This document shows positions 14,801 through 24,500 of a stretch of DNA of 64,000 nucleotides, one piece after another; positions within the stretch are counted from its first letter, which is position 1; the number at the start of each line of letters is the position of its first letter. The notes beneath the pieces were generated by a model that was not told where the DNA came from, ran no database searches, and was given only the letters and a program-made list of their open reading frames with translations. The stretch comes from Phoebastria nigripes (lineage: Eukaryota; Chordata; Aves; Procellariiformes; Diomedeidae), in NCBI GenBank assembly GCA_035582835.1, contig JAYKAV010002009.1, forward strand, positions 622,634-686,633. The letters are read 5' to 3'. The translations under genes were made by a program, and so were the position numbers.

Positions 14801-16508
14801 GCGANCGAGCAAGCAAGAGCGTAGAGGTGGACAGGCAAGTTAGTGAGACAACATGCCGCTTTGTCTACATGCCGTATGAAATACACTCCTAAAACAATCC
14901 CACAGAAATAACTTCCTTTGAAAGAGACAATATCAGGTTTAAATTCATGCAAAGGATTTGCTTTTTCTGAAGTATTAACCAAACTAGTATCTGAGCAAGC
15001 AATACAATAAGGACAAAAGAGCTGTTAAAAATCACCTCCTGCTCTTTTACCTATCTCAGCTACGGAATGAGGTACAGACATTTATGATGAACAAGTCTTC
15101 TCTTAGTAATTGCTCAGAATCCTTGTTAATCAAGGAAAATACTGTTGTCTGCCCTAGCGAAAACCACTTAGAGAAATCCCATTTTTTATTCCACTTCAAC
15201 TCTTTTAAGATACTTTAGCTCAATAAATCACCACCCAAATGCAAGTTCTTTATCCCANGCTTCAGCTTCCAAGTCTTTGCACCATTTCGCATTTAATCTG
15301 TAAAATAAATGCCAACTATTCTTCATAAAAAGAAATGAGTAGTCCATTATCCGTGAGCAGCTTCTTAAAAAAGCCAGCATAAACACACGATAGGCACAAG
15401 CCTAGGTTAACGAGTTGATTTCATTTCTCAGTATTTCCCAGCATCATCAACTGGGAAAGATGACAAATTTGAAATAGACCTGGAATAGTTTAATGGAAAA
15501 CCACCAGTATAAAGCCTACCCCATTTCAGAGCTAAAAGGTCTCCTGAGCCCTAATGAGGCTGCCTTTCTCCATCAAAAATGCTTAGATTTTGATGCTGCA
15601 TTGTTATGGTTCCAGGCAGAGCTTCCTTTCTTTGCAGGAGAAAGCCACAACCTCTATCACCAACCAAAGCAACAGAGGAGAACAGCTCTTTTACAGCGTG
15701 GCAAATGCTTGTCCTGCTCCGGTCCTTCTACAGCGAGACTGAGGATGGGAAGGAGGGAAAGGGAGCACGAAGGCAGAGAGGCATCCTTCCTCCCCACCGC
15801 GTGAGGCTGCAGGGCCGTCCCTCCAGCACCAGGACCAAAGCCGGGCTGGCAGAGGAGGTCGGGGAGCCCCCGAGAGCGCTCGAGTCCGGACGGAGAGCGG
15901 CCACTTTGCCAGATGCTGCCTCCAAGCAGACTTGGCGGCCGGCCCCGCTAGGCCAGCCGGGCTCTTCCCGGCCTCAGAGCTCCAGGAGCGGCCTGACAGC
16001 CCCGAGCTGGTGCTCAGCCCTGCCGAGGGGCCGCGAAGGCCGGCAAACACTCGCTCCCAACCCTCGACGGAGCGGGGCCTTGCGGGCCGGGCTCCGAGGC
16101 GGATTTGCAGGCCCTGCCCGAGGCCGGCCGCAGGCGCGGGGGTGGGCTCGGGGCAGGAGGTGCGGCAGGCCTCCGCCAGCCCGCCCCGGCCCACCGCCGG
16201 AGCCCCGGGTCAGAGCTCTGCCCGTCCCTGGGGGGAGCCCGCAGCCGCGCCGACCCCCTGGCCCAGCGAGCCCCCACCGCGCTCCGGTCCCCCCGCCTCC
16301 CCCCGCCCCAGGTGCCGCCGGAGCGGCCTCCCCCCCGCCACGGGCCCACGCCACCGGCCCGCCCCCCATCCCCTACCTGCGCCCCCCGCGTCAGGCCGCA
16401 GCCGCTGAGCTGCCCGTGCCGGAGCTGCGCCAGGATGTTGGTGGCCGCCGCGCGGGCTCCGCGCCGGCCCCCCCCGCCGGGCCCGGGGCCCCCCGCCGCC
16501 GCCGCCAT
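1..16508 (-). CDS. TRPC4AP: TRPC4AP (TRUSS), 5' part of gene, exons 1-6, partial
   Basis: Encodes the N-terminal 207 residues of TRPC4-associated protein. The family is known as a substrate receptor (DCAF) of CUL4-DDB1 ubiquitin ligases that recognises C-terminal degrons and affects MYC stability; it was first described as an adaptor of TNFR1 and TRPC4. Six exons on the minus strand (16377-16508, 6891-7019, 6516-6632, 3360-3417, 2197-2252, 429-557) total 621 nt and join in frame with GT-AG sites. The product follows the human protein closely, for example the segments EISPLLSMEAMAFVTE and KKTFLQTATLIEDILGVKK. Introns are 9357, 258, 3098, 1107 and 1639 bp. The last exon ends at a phase-0 donor, so the gene continues beyond the left edge. 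No stop or frameshift is visible. EDEM2 lies upstream on the same strand, with 4.6 kb between its stop codon and this ATG. Confidence 0.96.
429..557 (-). CDS. TRPC4AP: TRPC4AP exon 6 (residues 165-207)
   Basis: Forty-three phase-0 codons bounded by TCCTAG|ACG and AAG|GTTAGT. The peptide begins TEGVTRRLAERNDFVLFLF and ends TLIEDILGVKK, nearly identical to human. The next exon is not in the window; bases 1-428 are intron 6. Confidence 0.96.
980..1060. repeat. perfect 28-bp inverted repeat with nested hairpin in the loop
   Basis: Bases 980-1007 and 1033-1060 are exact reverse complements (arm begins TGGCCTTAATGAACTCGGTG). The 25-nt loop itself holds ATGCT-AA-AGCAT (1015-1026). It lies in TRPC4AP intron 5 and could form a cruciform or an RNA hairpin. 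Confidence 0.95.
1051..1104. repeat. 27-bp tandem duplication next to the inverted repeat
   Basis: Bases 1051-1077 and 1078-1104 match at 25 of 27 positions; both carry AGCTTTCATGCTCTGATC. The first copy overlaps the right arm of the inverted repeat. Confidence 0.93.
2197..2252 (-). CDS. TRPC4AP: TRPC4AP exon 5 (residues 146-164)
   Basis: A 56-nt exon bounded by TTTGCAG|TA and TGC|GTAAGT encodes ISDDLIKDCLSILYNTCIC (human ISDEMSKDCLSILYNTCVC). Its first two bases complete the Ile codon begun in exon 4, and it ends in phase 0. Confidence 0.94.
3360..3417 (-). CDS. TRPC4AP: TRPC4AP exon 4 (residues 127-145, split codon)
   Basis: A 58-nt exon bounded by TTACAG|CTT and A|GTAAGT encodes LLVEILMRPTLITQKKKQK and ends in phase 1. 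The first ten residues are identical to human; the Lys/Gln-rich end replaces human SIRGQKLK. It was located by its splice sites and homology. Confidence 0.93.
5456..5473. repeat. (AC)9 microsatellite with A-rich flank
   Basis: Nine AC units follow an A/C-rich stretch at 5405-5455. It lies in TRPC4AP intron 3. Confidence 0.9.
5770..5839. repeat. uninterrupted 70-nt poly(A) run
   Basis: Seventy consecutive A in TRPC4AP intron 3. I see no recognisable retroelement body or target-site duplication beside it. The true length is uncertain because assemblies handle homopolymers poorly. Confidence 0.9.
6516..6632 (-). CDS. TRPC4AP: TRPC4AP exon 3 (residues 88-126)
   Basis: Thirty-nine phase-0 codons begin EISPLLSMEAMAFVTEDRK and end FDLFGGVD before GTAAGT. 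The upstream polypyrimidine tract is the reverse strand of an AAAAC-type repeat at about 6641-6665, so a microsatellite-like sequence supplies part of the splice acceptor. Confidence 0.96.
6891..7019 (-). CDS. TRPC4AP: TRPC4AP exon 2 (residues 45-87)
   Basis: Acceptor TTGCAG|ATC and donor AAG|GTACTG bound 43 phase-0 codons. The peptide includes ERDKQAKWNGIPLLLQKLY, matching human ERDKQSKWSGIPQLLLKLH. It is preceded by the 9.4-kb first intron. Confidence 0.95.
8837..8876. repeat. A-rich tract (40 nt, one N and one G)
   Basis: Nearly pure A on the plus strand in TRPC4AP intron 1. On the minus strand it is a U-rich tract about 20 nt downstream of ATTAAA (8896-8901), so it could serve as a downstream element of a poly(A) site. 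Confidence 0.85.
9141..9343 (-). other. candidate terminal coding exon of an unrecognised nested minus-strand gene
   Basis: The segment opens after GTGCAAG and encodes 66 residues, with blocks such as NEENFREISVGLGLSCLDET and KKMLERERGPKRPSANFDD, ending in TAA at 9141-9143. Its composition (Glu, Lys, Asp, Arg, Ser) looks coding. It starts with two bases of a codon, compatible with the phase-1 donor of the segment at 12267-12335. ATTAAA at 8896-8901 and a U-rich tract follow the stop. I do not recognise the protein. It could be a chance open frame; the acceptor is weak and a better TTTCAG acceptor nearby would not keep phase. Confidence 0.27.
12267..12335 (-). other. candidate 69-nt coding exon, unrecognised nested gene
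   Basis: Bounded by a good acceptor (TTTTTCCTAG|AT) and donor A|GTAATC. It encodes IPTDFAFFQNELKKKLKQFQ followed by GK, a helix-like charged peptide. Entry phase 2 and exit phase 1 fit the neighbouring candidates at 12436-12475 and 9141-9343. Read through the donor, it would stop three codons later. Confidence 0.28.
12436..12475 (-). other. candidate 40-nt coding exon, unrecognised nested gene
   Basis: Acceptor TATAACAG|AGA and donor AGTG|GTAGTG bound 13 codons (RPELCRTLEMLKS) plus one base. That base joined to the next candidate makes an Asp codon and continues DIPTDFAFFQNE. Very short, so chance cannot be excluded. Confidence 0.24.
14510..14550. repeat. AAAC-rich simple repeat
   Basis: AAACAAAACAAACAAACAAA-type low-complexity sequence in TRPC4AP intron 1, immediately downstream (minus strand) of the candidate exon at 14555-14653. 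Confidence 0.75.
14555..14653 (-). other. candidate 99-nt coding exon, unrecognised nested gene
   Basis: Thirty-three phase-0 codons, LLEIAAEANDQAFTVIEETS then ASHILLLIMPQFE, end at a GAG|GTGGGT donor. The pattern resembles an armadillo/HEAT helix pair, but I cannot assign a family. The acceptor (CTTTTATGAG) is weak, and the frame stays open for 13 codons upstream. Confidence 0.25.
16377..16508 (-). CDS. TRPC4AP: TRPC4AP exon 1 (residues 1-44, start codon)
   Basis: The start ATG (16506-16508) lies in a Kozak-like GCCGCCATGG context read on the reverse strand. It opens a Gly/Ala/Arg-rich leader, followed by the conserved NILAQLRHGQLSGCGLTRG (human NILLQLRQGQLTGRGLVRA). The exon ends in phase 0 at CAG|GTAGGG. 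The leader is about 12 residues shorter than in human; no in-frame ATG that would restore homology lies upstream. Confidence 0.93.
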
Positions 16509-16648
16509 GGCCGCTCCTCCGCTCGGACGGAGACAAACAGGAAGCGCCCCCTCCCCCCGCCGCTTTGTACGGAGCGGCGCGAGGGACGCTCCGCAGCGCC
16601 CCCGCCCGGGCCCCGCGCGCACCGCGCCGCCGCCGGCTCGCGGGGGCA

Positions 16649-16663
16649 GCTGGGAAATGTAGT
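16649..16663 (-). promoter_or_regulatory. ZNF143/STAF-like site upstream of TRPC4AP
   Basis: The reverse strand reads ACTACATTTCCCAGC, close to the ZNF143 core ACTACAA-TCCCAG. It lies about 140 bp upstream of the TRPC4AP ATG, in the direction of transcription, a typical position for this factor in CpG-island promoters. Confidence 0.6.
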
Positions 16664-16697
16664 CCGGCGGGGGGGGGGGTGGGTGGGAGTGGTGGTG

Positions 16698-16709
16698 TGC
16701 GCATGCGCA
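16698..16709. promoter_or_regulatory. NRF-1 site upstream of TRPC4AP
   Basis: TGCGCATGCGCA matches the NRF-1 palindrome YGCGCAYGCGCR at all 12 positions. It lies 190 bp upstream of the start codon inside the CpG island. Confidence 0.65.
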
Positions 16710-16950
16710 GAACCGCCGCAGGGCGCGGAGCATGCCGGGGAGGAGGGGGACAGCCCGCCCTCCCCAGGCGGGCAGAGGCGGTGCGTGGGGAGGGCGCTGC
16801 GGGGCGGGGGGGCTGCACGCCACGTCCACGTGCTCGCCCGCCCTTCCCCCGCCCCGCGCTTCCTCCCGTTGCTCTCTCCTGGGGGCTGCTGAGGCGGCAG
16901 CGCCCGGAGAGGGGCTGCCTCCCCTCCACGCCCGAGTTTATTTCCATTAA

Positions 16951-19900
16951 AATACCCAGATGCGCTTTACTATTACTTTTACTATTGATTTACTATTACC
17001 AGCTGAGGTGAGCAATTCAGACACGCAGGCAGAACTAAAATCCATAGCGCGGCACCCAAGGAGCTGTTTGAATCAAGTGAAAGAAACCACAAAACAGAGA
17101 CCCGTGACGGCACGAAGGGCCCGGACAAAGCTTCCCCCTGGAAAAGCTGNGCTCGACTGCCGAGACCGGTGCTGTTCTCCACACCACAGCGAAACAGTGT
17201 AAATGCCTCCAAGGGTTAAAAAAACCCCCACAAAACAAGTCAAAGGAGACACAGCACGTTGGGCAGACAGACTTGGGAGCGAGGTCTTGACCAACGTACA
17301 GGCAGCAGCTCCAAGGGACCCGAGAGGTGACGACGGTCCCAAAGACACAACTCCTACCAGTGGCCGCCCTCCTCCCTCGCTTGCTGCCGCCTCTCTAGAG
17401 GCTTAGAGCTCCTGTCGCCTGCCCGGCGGAGCAGCTCAGCTCCGGTTCCTGGTGAGACAGCAAGGAATGCAGCATACAATATGGGTGGCCAAAATCATGA
17501 CCGCTTTAAATGCAGACCTTAGTTTATATTCCATTTTAACTTACCTTTGTTGTACAAGGAACAACAGAAAGCAATAAAGACACTAGGGATTAACACGATG
17601 CTTAACAGCACTGCCTAACCAGTGCTGTGATGGCATCCAGGCGATGTATTTCAAAGTTTTACACCATCACATCTCACATCACTTCTCACCACCATGAATA
17701 ATGCGTGGGCCTGATGATGATCACAGTTTTATTTGTAAAAAGTGAGATCTGCTAACGGATGACTTGCCGTTTAGATAAATTGCTGTTCACAGAAAGCCAC
17801 TAAGCACATTTGAAGAAATGCAAACACGGCAATCTTTTCACTTCCACACTCACACCGCCTCAGATACAAAAAAGCAGGGGAAGCACTAGGAAAGGGGACT
17901 GAGAGCAGCATTTTGTATGTTTTTTGCCATTTGCCAGCAATTCATGTGAAGGTCTGACTCTTTTTCCTCTATCTTCTCCTTTGTTAGCTCCGTTAAAATA
18001 GTCTTACACAAGATGTTTGTCTGATCTTTCATCAATCCACAGCCTCTCCAAATCCAAACAACTACTTCTGAAATACCTCAGAAAATCTGGCCTTAAGTTT
18101 TGGGCTTTGCAGGCTGCTTAGAGTGGAGAAAAAAAGAACTAAAACAATTACAAGGATGGCATCAACAGCAAACGCTAAATTTGGTTTCTGTGCTATCTTT
18201 CACAACTCGACCAAAATCCAGTTTCCTTCCAGCCTTTGACAGAAGCCACGACTATGCACTGTAGGTGGGACCTTTTGAGTCTGACCTGCCTCGTTTGGAA
18301 GCCATCCAAAATTGCCACTACCCATCTGTGTTTCACGCACATCTCATTTTGGATTCCTGACAAAACTCCTCTATGTTCTGTTAACATGACCAAGCGCTCA
18401 CCATATTGCTTGACTGGAGCTCTCCCTCCAGCTAGAATATGCCAAAATGGACCTGCCATCTCTTCCCACAGATGTCCTTCATTGTGAGGCCCCTGGGAGA
18501 GAGGCAGCAGGAGACAACAAGTTTTAGCTTTATTTTTTTTCCCAGCTGACTTGTGATAGTAATTTTGAATCCATCAAGTTCTCGCTAACAGCGGAACCTC
18601 TTACATTATACATACAGGGAACGGAATCTGATCTCTAGTGGGACAGCCAGCCATGAACGATTTCATCCTGACATCTCTTAGAGAGAGATTCCCAAACATC
18701 TATCCATCATCACGTTGCCTATGAAATAGCACAACTTGCACGCGTGTCACTAACGCTCAAGCATGCTCTCTGCCCTCCAGCAGCTAGGCCAAGTCATACA
18801 GTTTTCCACTTAAAGAAAAGGCTTACTAAGAATCCTAAGAAATCATATCACAGTTCTTTTTGTTAAAAGAAAGTCTTAGTAAGATGGTAGTCGCTCTCAA
18901 ATACTGGAACAAACCAAAATTAAGGCTGTCTTGTGTTATTCTGACTCATCCATCCCTTCCACTAATCAAGATCCATCTAATTACTCACAGTAGAACAGAA
19001 GCTGTGGACAGATGAGTTCTTTCAGCTCCAACTGTGCCAAGGACAGATCTTACCTCCTAAGGCTACTACCCCCTGCTTCTGCTACTGAAGCCTCTTAGGT
19101 GAGGGCACCAAAATGCTGAGGTTAGCAGAGATTGACTGTATTGGTAATCTGCAGCCTACCCCGCAAGTCTTCTGTTTTCCTCTACTTCATGGGTGGGGCA
19201 ATGCTGAGAGAAAATCAGGACCGAGCACCGAGTGAAGCCATTGGAGAAGGCCTGCATTTTGTTCTTCTACAGATTAGACAATGAATAGCGTGTGAGATAT
19301 GAACAGCTGGAACAGAAAAAGATAACCTTATGGTTACAACAAGGAGCCACGAACAAGAGCTCCATCTCTAACATTGCCCCAATTTTAGGGTGCTCTCTCT
19401 CGGTGCCTTCCCTGCAACAGTTGCATCAATGCAGTATTTCTAGAACAGCAGCTGTCCCACCTGCTAAAAGGAAAGGAGAAGTACAGAACTAGGAGGGCCT
19501 GTACAGGTTACTAATCCTTCCAATATGTCTGTCTGTCCAAAGTCGCAAGTGTCTCTTACTGTAGTTTATTCACAACTGCAACAGGATTTCCATCCTGAAG
19601 GGTAGGAGTGCAGATTTTATGTAACTTCATAGCACTAGTAGAGATCGAGACAAAAACCAATAGTTTCTCAAAGCAACTCCACATCAGCAAAGACTAGGCA
19701 TTGACCTAGTTGTATTTAAGTATTTCACTGGCTACACAGATTTATTTATCCTGTATCTCTAACCCACTCAAATGACTATAGCTTGTTTGTGCTTGCTCCN
19801 GACTCAACTTCCAGCAGGCTGGAAGAAAGCCTGTAATTTTTCTGCCCTCTGTCCCCTTTTTCTTTAAAAAGAAAAACTCTTTGTAACACTACTGATTTCT

Positions 19901-20960
19901 CTCTTTCTGATCATTGCACACACCTGTCAAAAAGACACTAATAACACATTTAAAGGTTTGGATTTGTCAAGTCAGCTCAACACCAAGAGGTTTCATGCTT
20001 GCACCTGTTAAGAAAAAGACAGAAATGCAGCCTGGTTTCCATCAGATAAAGGGTCACAAGGAGCTCTCTCACTGCCTGCTGCAGGGAGCAGCTTACGAAC
20101 ATCTGTTCAGCTGTCTCCTGCACCAAGGGAGGGTTGCATTTCAGTCTGAACCAAGTCCCCTTCCATCCTACCCTTACGCATGCTACACATACAGCTCAGC
20201 TGGTCCACCCTGAGGCCAGCTTCACTGACTGAGGTGGCTGATGTGGAGTTATGCAAGTGAAGCCCCAAAGGGAAGTTTAAAAGAGGAAGGAAATGGGGAA
20301 ATTTCATGGGAAAAGCATGTTAGATTCTGTAAGAAGAAAGCAAGCTCCACTGCAGGGTAAATTAAACCTTTTCTAGTCCACGCTCCACCTCAGTTTGCAG
20401 ATGACATTACCTGGATGCTTACTAAACCGGTTTCAGGCAGGTGGTACTGACCCACACCGATTCTACATACAGAGGAATCGAGCAATTTTTTATGTCGCAA
20501 CTGCTCTCCTCCCCCCATGCTATCCTTCATGCTTGACAGACATGCTAGATCTACAAATCTGAGCCTCCACGTCAAAATCAAAAGGTTTTCTCGACTGGTC
20601 ATCAGTCTCTCAGGCTAACCACATATTCACAAAGAGGCCAAAGATAAAAGGTGGAGCACATCGCAGAGGAGACTTGTAGTCTCAGAAGTGAAGCTACAGC
20701 CAGTGATCCATGCTTTTCCCCTTATGACAGGAAACCACTCAGGCTCATTTTTACAGAGCAAAGTAAGCTGTGGACTCTGCATAAGCCTGTAAAACTTCAA
20801 AACAAACTCACAATGAAATAAACAAGGTACCTCTAACCTGTAGACTTCTCTTTCTCTTTCTGAACACCTGTTTGCTATTCAGGCAACCAACTGGTTTTAG
20901 ATTAGCAACTTTACAGCATTAACAGCCGATACCTGAATCACATTCTATGAACCAGCAGTT
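16951..20960. other. intergenic stretch between EDEM2 3' end and TRPC4AP promoter
   Basis: About 4 kb with no supported exon, RNA gene or repeat family. Open frames are short and lack homology. Several minus-strand AATAAA motifs (for example 19565-19570 and 19741-19746) could be alternative EDEM2 poly(A) signals. Confidence 0.7.
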
Positions 20961-20966
20961 GCAGAA

Positions 20967-20972
20967 TTTAAT
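20967..20972 (-). terminator. candidate EDEM2 poly(A) signal
   Basis: ATTAAA on the minus strand lies about 125 nt after the EDEM2 stop codon and is followed within 40 nt by a TG-rich stretch. It is the nearest canonical-type signal; AATAAA also occurs farther on (for example 19741-19746), so longer 3' UTRs are possible. Confidence 0.35.
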
Positions 20973-21094
20973 GGGAAGCTGTTTCACTTCATAATGCAAT
21001 TCACATTGTGAGATATGACTTTTTCCATTATGAAACTATAAAAATATATTCCCAGAGTCTGAATCAATAATTTAAACTGATAATGAAAATAGAA

Positions 21095-21586
21095 TCAGGT
21101 GTTATCCAGGAAGACCTGTCCCAGTACTGCAAGTTTAGAATTAAAAGATTGACTGGGGCAACTCAGGAGGGAGTGTGAGCTCTTCTTAGAGTTTCTCTTC
21201 TCTCCACATTTCTCTGAAGAGGCATCTTCAGGGTCTTTTGCACTTTCCCCTTCACCATGGTCGGAAGCTCTTTTTAAAATGAATTTCTTGTTTTTCTTCA
21301 GTGAGTAAAATTCCCGCATCAAGTCTTCCACCTCCCACTGCTCTTCCTTCCGCTTCCTACAGCAATGCAGTGCAGCAGGGTCTATAGGATGAGCTTCAGT
21401 GTTGAAGACGTATCCTCCAGCATTCAAGACGCATTCCCCGTATGGTGTAATCACCACATCAAAGACTGATCCATCATTGTGAATGAAGTTGTCTGGGTCA
21501 AACAGCAGGTACAAGTATTTTACTGTTTCAGCCAAAAAGAAGGATTCCATGCGATTATCCAGTCTGTGATCTCTCAAGTCTTTGAT
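21095..21586 (-). CDS. EDEM2: EDEM2 exon 11 (residues 415-577, stop)
   Basis: Acceptor TTGTAG|ATCAAAGAC. The exon carries [20 protein letters not shown], the calcium-site region [18 protein letters not shown], a charged variable linker and the conserved tail SLLSCPSQ...[11 protein letters not shown] with Cys557. The stop codon is at 21095-21097. The linker is the only part that differs strongly from human. Confidence 0.97.
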   Translation of the reverse strand: MKDLRDHRLDNRMESFFLAETVKYLYLLFDPDNFIHNDGSVFDVVITPYGECVLNAGGYVFNTEAHPIDPAALHCCRKRKEEQWEVEDLMREFYSLKKNKKFILKRASDHGEGESAKDPEDASSEKCGEKRNSKKSSHSLLSCPSQSFNSKLAVLGQVFLDNT

Positions 21587-24500
21587 CTACAAGAGAAGAA
21601 ATACAGTGGGTTATATTGAATTCGGTAAGTTACGAACTTAGGGGGAAAAGTAAAACCAGCTTGCAATTCATTTCAGTTAAACAGCACTGTATGGCACCAA
21701 TTCACCCTGTATTTTAAACAGTTGTATGCAAATACATCAACAAGGTTTCAGATGTTTTAGCATGGTCTAGTGATAAGGAACAGGAAACTAACAATCAGGA
21801 GAAACGCACTTCCTACCCGGGTAGGGAGAAGAACAGTGAGTAAGCGTCCCATCATTGCCTGCACTTAAAAAAAAAAAAAAAAAAAAACAAAACCATAAGG
21901 CTTGTACCTACTTCCCAAATCACAAGGCCTAATTCCCAATATTTATAAGGAGTTTTTTGTAAAACAGAGCTTGATAGTATGTCTGAAGTCTTCTATTAAA
22001 TGATTTTAGAGAAATTGCCCACTGCAGTTCTCCTGTGTTTGATCAGATTTTCAAGGCATAGTGGAAAAGCAGAATCACACAACTGGCAGGCAGAGAGCCT
22101 GCATATGAGCCTTCCCACTGAGCTGGAACACCTAGTAGCTACCAAGATACAGGAGGCAGGAGAAGCTTCTGATGCTTTCCCATGTTTTGGGCTCTAGAGC
22201 AACAACCAATGACAGAATTTGGCCCACTGTTCAGGCTGTGAGGGAAGTTACTACAAGAAACGTGACCAGCGGTTACCAGATCAGCTTCACAGAGAAATAC
22301 AAGGGGTTTGTTTAAAAAAGAAGTCATGTTTCAACCAAAGCAATCACCTGACTCAATGGCAAAACACCATTCATGAGAACACTTTCTAAAAGCTGATTTT
22401 TAGGTTTAGCCGACCTAGCAGTTGATTTAGCACTTACAGTTGCAAATCCACAGTCAACCTTGCTGATTTTCTCTATTGACTCCACTGCGTCTCTTCCCAG
22501 TTCTAAGAGCGTGGGATCTCTTGTAGCACGGTACAGATACATTGCACTCTCAATCAGCTCTGCAAAAAACCCCCAAACATTTGCAAGCATAAAGATTACC
22601 AAACCATGTACACAGGGAAGATGAGATATTCCTTGAACTNATTTAACAATACTACTTTAAGATGGTCAGGTAAACAGCCTAGCTTGCCTTGTACTTCTTC
22701 TGGCTCAAAGCACAGATACTTGCTTTTACTAAGGATGTGCTACGAAGAAATTCACTCTAACTGGATTGCATCAGCTCAGGTAAGAGTGAATAATGCTCCC
22801 CTCCCACATTCAGAGAGTGGGAGGGGAGCAAGAGAGAAAAGGATTAAAACTCAGTAGTCAAAGGAAGAAAAGAAAGATGCTTCTAGAAAGGATTACAAAC
22901 AAGAAATTCAACACCCAAAATACAGTTTTTAAACAATACCGTAAGCCTCTGAAACAGGGGTATCTAAAACACCATGAAAACAGGCACTATGGAAATACTC
23001 TATATAGGCAACATATGCACTGTGCTGTGTTTACTTACTAAAGAAACAGGTCTTTTTGGATGCTATAATACATTTGAAAGTTAAAGCTGATGAGTATTTT
23101 TGGTAGAAGTGTCCAATGTGGATGTCACCTGAACACTCAGACCAAAAGGAAATTAATTATTCTTGTTTACAAAGTTTTACTGACCTAGTAATCAGGTGTG
23201 AATTTTTTGGTCAGAGTTGTAAAAAAACAGAAAAAAAGACAGATCATTTCATTGCAGTACCACAGACAACATATAATCCCTCTTGTACGTTAAGCTTTAC
23301 TAGTGCAACTAGAAATAGTTTATTTCAGGAACTCAACAGAACTAGAGTGGTCTATTCATACTCACTTTCACTTCCTGAATTTAAAGGACACAGGCAGTCA
23401 CATTAACATTTCGCATGACTTTAAAACACCCCACGTCAGACAGTCTAACACTTAAACATATCAAATCCTACATTATGAACCCAATTCATTAACAGGCCCC
23501 CTTTATATAGCAACACTATGGTTTGCTTCCTTCAAAAGGTAGCCCTGTCTTTGTGAATGGCAGAAAGCAAAATGTGTAGCTTTGACTAAGGAAATCACTG
23601 GTAAAATGCATGCAGGAACTAAGTCAAAGCAAAACTGGGGAGGACCTTTTGGAGAGCAGGTGTTGCTAACATTTGATCTTACCATCAGAGCAAAAGCAGG
23701 AGTCCCTGTTCCTTTTTATTTCATTTCTGCTTACCAGGCCTGAGTGGATATCCTTCTCTCTTGTCCACCGTATAGCCCTGGGGAATGTTGTAGAACTCAG
23801 GCAGCCCACCAAACTGCTTCCAGACAGTGTAATAGTTGAGGAAGGTTCGCATAGCATTATCTACGTCCCCAATTAGGCTCTGAGAGAGAGGAATCAATTA
23901 GCAAAGCAACATCTGGGTGAAGAAGAAACAAGCAGAGGAATTGATGAAATAACACTCCTATAGTCAAAGCAAGAGATGGTGACAGAAATGGGTTGTTCAG
24001 CAGGTCTGAATGGTGTAAGTAATATTTCGGCATGATGCCTTAAGAATAGGTAGGACTAAGGAGGTAGGTGCTGCTTTTCTGTTGGATCACATTCCGCACA
24101 CCTAAATAATATGAAGTCTCTTTGATTTTTAGTTAACAGAAGGCTGGGTTCCTTCAGTCAACATTTCTTTTAGTCAATCGCAGCATCCAGTCTATCTCAG
24201 TGGGGATAACAAAGTCCCAGACCAAACGTGAGTACCGATGAGAAAGCAAAACTCTCAATGGGAAAGTATTCACACAAATAAAGCATTTATAAGGTGGTGG
24301 AAAAAGAGGTGTGNTTTTCTTTTGCCTTACGTTCCCGTCTGGATTATGAGACCACGGTCAGTGGAGTTTGCTACAACAAAACTGCCCTCCCATCACGCTT
24401 AATGGGAGACTTTTTTTATAGACCATAGATAAAGTAAAAATCTGCTCTTCCACAGGCTCAGACTACTGTAGATTTCAGCAGAGATCAAAACAAACTTTTA

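Larger units (their letters stand above)
7020..16376 (-). other. TRPC4AP intron 1 (9.4 kb)
   Basis: The first intron holds the right part of the CpG island, several A-rich tracts and the candidate nested exons. Another protein-like minus-strand stretch at about 15232-15297 (AKWCKDLEAEAWDKELAFG) has a good TTTTACAG acceptor but stops soon after. The rest is unremarkable unique sequence. Confidence 0.9.
15850..16950. promoter_or_regulatory. TRPC4AP: CpG island spanning the TRPC4AP promoter, exon 1 and start of intron 1
   Basis: This 1.1-kb block is very GC-rich and dense in CpG, in contrast to AT-richer DNA on both sides. It contains exon 1 and about 440 bp upstream of the ATG. Long open frames on both strands here reflect the scarcity of stop codons in GC-rich DNA. 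No TATA box is visible, as expected for a housekeeping CpG-island promoter. Confidence 0.85.

Noticed and set aside
15606..16892. 428-codon open frame on the plus strand across the TRPC4AP CpG island, with overlapping long frames on both strands
   Set aside because: Pro/Arg/Ala/Gly-rich shadow of GC-rich DNA; stops are rare in all frames here, and the real coding exon is on the minus strand at 16377-16508.
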